Source of the DNA: Spirochaetota bacterium
Lineage (GTDB): Bacteria; Spirochaetota; UBA4802; JAFGJZ01
Length of the DNA stretch: 5,712 nucleotides
Assembly: GCA_022704645.1 (NCBI GenBank)
Contig: JAKJGA010000113.1
Span: forward strand, 1-5,712
Reading direction: 5' to 3'
In this document: piece by piece, positions 4,562 through 5,712 of the stretch
Layout of the letters: each line of letters begins with the position of its first letter
Position numbering within the stretch: position 1 is the stretch's first letter
The notes under the pieces: generated by a model
What the model was told of the DNA's origin: nothing
The model's database searches: none
What the model saw: the letters and a program-made list of their open reading frames with translations, nothing else
Program-made: the position numbers and the translations under genes

Positions 4562-5712
4562 ATGAAGACAAATGAATTATGCGTAGATCTCAGTGACCTT
4601 TTAAAAATTGCCGAGGAACTAAATCACAACAAAGACCTTGATTCACTTCTCGACAATATTCTCCGCGAAGCACGTAAAAGTACGGGAGCCGATGCCGGTT
4701 CAATTTTTATTGCCGAAAAAAATATGCTGAAATTCAGTTACGTCCAGAACGACACAATATCCAAACGTGAACACAATAAAAACAAGTATATCTATTCCGA
4801 ACTGACTGTACCGATCGATACGAATTCAATCGCAGGCTATGTTGCCGTCACAGGCAAAAACGTAACCATTCCCGATGCATATAAAGCAGACTCCTCTCTT
4901 CCCTTCACCCTCAATAAGTCTTTTGACGAAAAATCAAATTACAAAACAATTTCGATTCTCGCTGTTCCTCTGGTAACCAGTCAGAATAAAACCGTCGGCG
5001 TAATGCAGCTAATAAATTCAATGGATCCTGAAGGCAACATCAGACCTTTCACGGAAACTCATGAAAAATTTGCAAACTTTATCGCAGCTAATGCGTCAGT
5101 TGCGGTTGAACGCGCTCTGATGACAAGACAGAATATTCTTCGAATGGTCAAGATGAGTGAACTCAGGGATCCCAAGGAAACCGGAAATCACGTAAACAGG
5201 GTCGGCTCGTATTGTGTTGAAATATATGATGCATGGAGCAGAAAAAATGGAATCGATTCATCCGAAAGAAGACGTTTTAAAGATATACTAAAAATAGGAG
5301 CAATGCTCCATGATGTCGGCAAAGTTGCTATATCGGACAAGATTCTCAAAAAGCCGTCAAAGCTTGATGATGAAGAATACAAAATCATGAAAAGGCATTC
5401 AAAATACGGCGCCGACCTTTTTGATCCTGATATAAGCGATCTTGATGCAATGTGTCATGACATAGCCCTTAACCACCATGAGAAATGGAACGGTACGGGT
5501 TATCCGAAAGGACTTAAAGAAAAAGAAATTCCATTTGCTGCAAGAATTTGCGCAATTGCAGATGTATTTGATGCTCTCATTTCCAAGAGAGTTTATAAAG
5601 AACGCTGGAACGAGGAAGAGGTTCTCGATTATATCCGTAATGCTTCGGAAAAGGATTTCGATCCCGAGCTTGTTGAAGCCTTCACGCAGGTTTATGAAAC
5701 TGTGAGCGCGAT
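4562..5712 (+). CDS. GAF domain / HD-GYP domain protein, probable cyclic-di-GMP phosphodiesterase (3' end outside window)
   Basis: The frame is open from the ATG at 4562 to the window edge, 383 codons plus two bases, with no stop. Residues about 12-187 form a GAF sensor domain (ADAGSIFIAE, SIAGYVAVTGKNVTIPDAY, ILAVPLV, VGVMQLIN). From about 195 an HD-GYP domain follows: RDPKETGNH (202-210), MLHDVGK (248-254), MKRHSKYG (276-283), NHHEKWNGTGYP (304-315), IADVFDAL (332-339). Glu206, His210, His250, Asp251, Lys254, His279, His305, His306 and Asp334 cover all metal and catalytic positions known from active enzymes, including the Glu linked to a third metal, so cyclic-di-GMP hydrolysis is likely. 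There is no signal peptide or membrane span, so it should be cytoplasmic. The conserved FDP near the C-terminus (366-368) suggests only a short tail is missing. The ribosome binding site (GGGG five bases before ATG) is weak. Divergent from the kinase operon. Confidence 0.92.
   Translation, partial: MKTNELCVDLSDLLKIAEELNHNKDLDSLLDNILREARKSTGADAGSIFIAEKNMLKFSYVQNDTISKREHNKNKYIYSELTVPIDTNSIAGYVAVTGKNVTIPDAYKADSSLPFTLNKSFDEKSNYKTISILAVPLVTSQNKTVGVMQLINSMDPEGNIRPFTETHEKFANFIAANASVAVERALMTRQNILRMVKMSELRDPKETGNHVNRVGSYCVEIYDAWSRKNGIDSSERRRFKDILKIGAMLHDVGKVAISDKILKKPSKLDDEEYKIMKRHSKYGADLFDPDISDLDAMCHDIALNHHEKWNGTGYPKGLKEKEIPFAARICAIADVFDALISKRVYKERWNEEEVLDYIRNASEKDFDPELVEAFTQVYETVSA

Noticed and set aside
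5188..5705. Minus-strand frame at 5188-5388 and plus-strand frame at 5478-5705
   Set aside because: Both are shadows of the GAF/HD-GYP frame, whose catalytic motifs cover these positions.

Overview
The window is about 5.7 kb of AT-rich bacterial DNA holding five protein genes. Two of them run off the window ends. An 866-base gap separates two divergent transcription units. The best guess for the organism is a spirochaete or a similar Gram-negative environmental bacterium. The support is a Blc-type outer-membrane lipocalin, an N-terminal receiver domain whose segment around YGYVVKN resembles spirochaete hybrid kinases I recall, and GAF/HD-GYP signalling. This assignment is inferred from protein style and was not tested by any search.

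Layout. Bases 1-315 (+) encode the C-terminal end of a UmuC-type Y-family DNA polymerase, which meets the minus-strand genes tail to tail with only 14 bases between stop codons. Three minus-strand genes follow one another in transcription order: a 597-residue receiver-PAS-PAS-HisKA_2 hybrid histidine kinase (3695-1902), an exported proline-iminopeptidase-like alpha/beta hydrolase (1867-884) and a Blc-type lipocalin (854-330). The gaps of 34 and 29 bases, each carrying a good ribosome binding site and no terminator, suggest one operon. A strong sigma-70-like promoter for it lies at 3912-3884.

The gap 3696-4561 holds no intact long gene. It carries that promoter, an extended -10 promoter for the rightward gene, several short inverted repeats flanking both promoters, a threefold 8-base tandem repeat, and a short minus-strand coding-like stretch (4287-4084) that looks like a decayed surface-adhesin-E-type gene. 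From 4562 to the right edge runs a GAF plus HD-GYP protein. It has every catalytic residue expected of a cyclic-di-GMP phosphodiesterase.

Working together: the kinase and the HD-GYP protein are divergently transcribed signalling proteins that share one control region. The hydrolase and lipocalin downstream of the kinase are envelope proteins, so the operon may couple a sensory input to envelope or lipid maintenance. That link is inferred from gene order only. I do not see a clearly novel system. The points most worth checking are the kinase-hydrolase-lipocalin operon, the dyad-rich divergent control region and the gene remnant.
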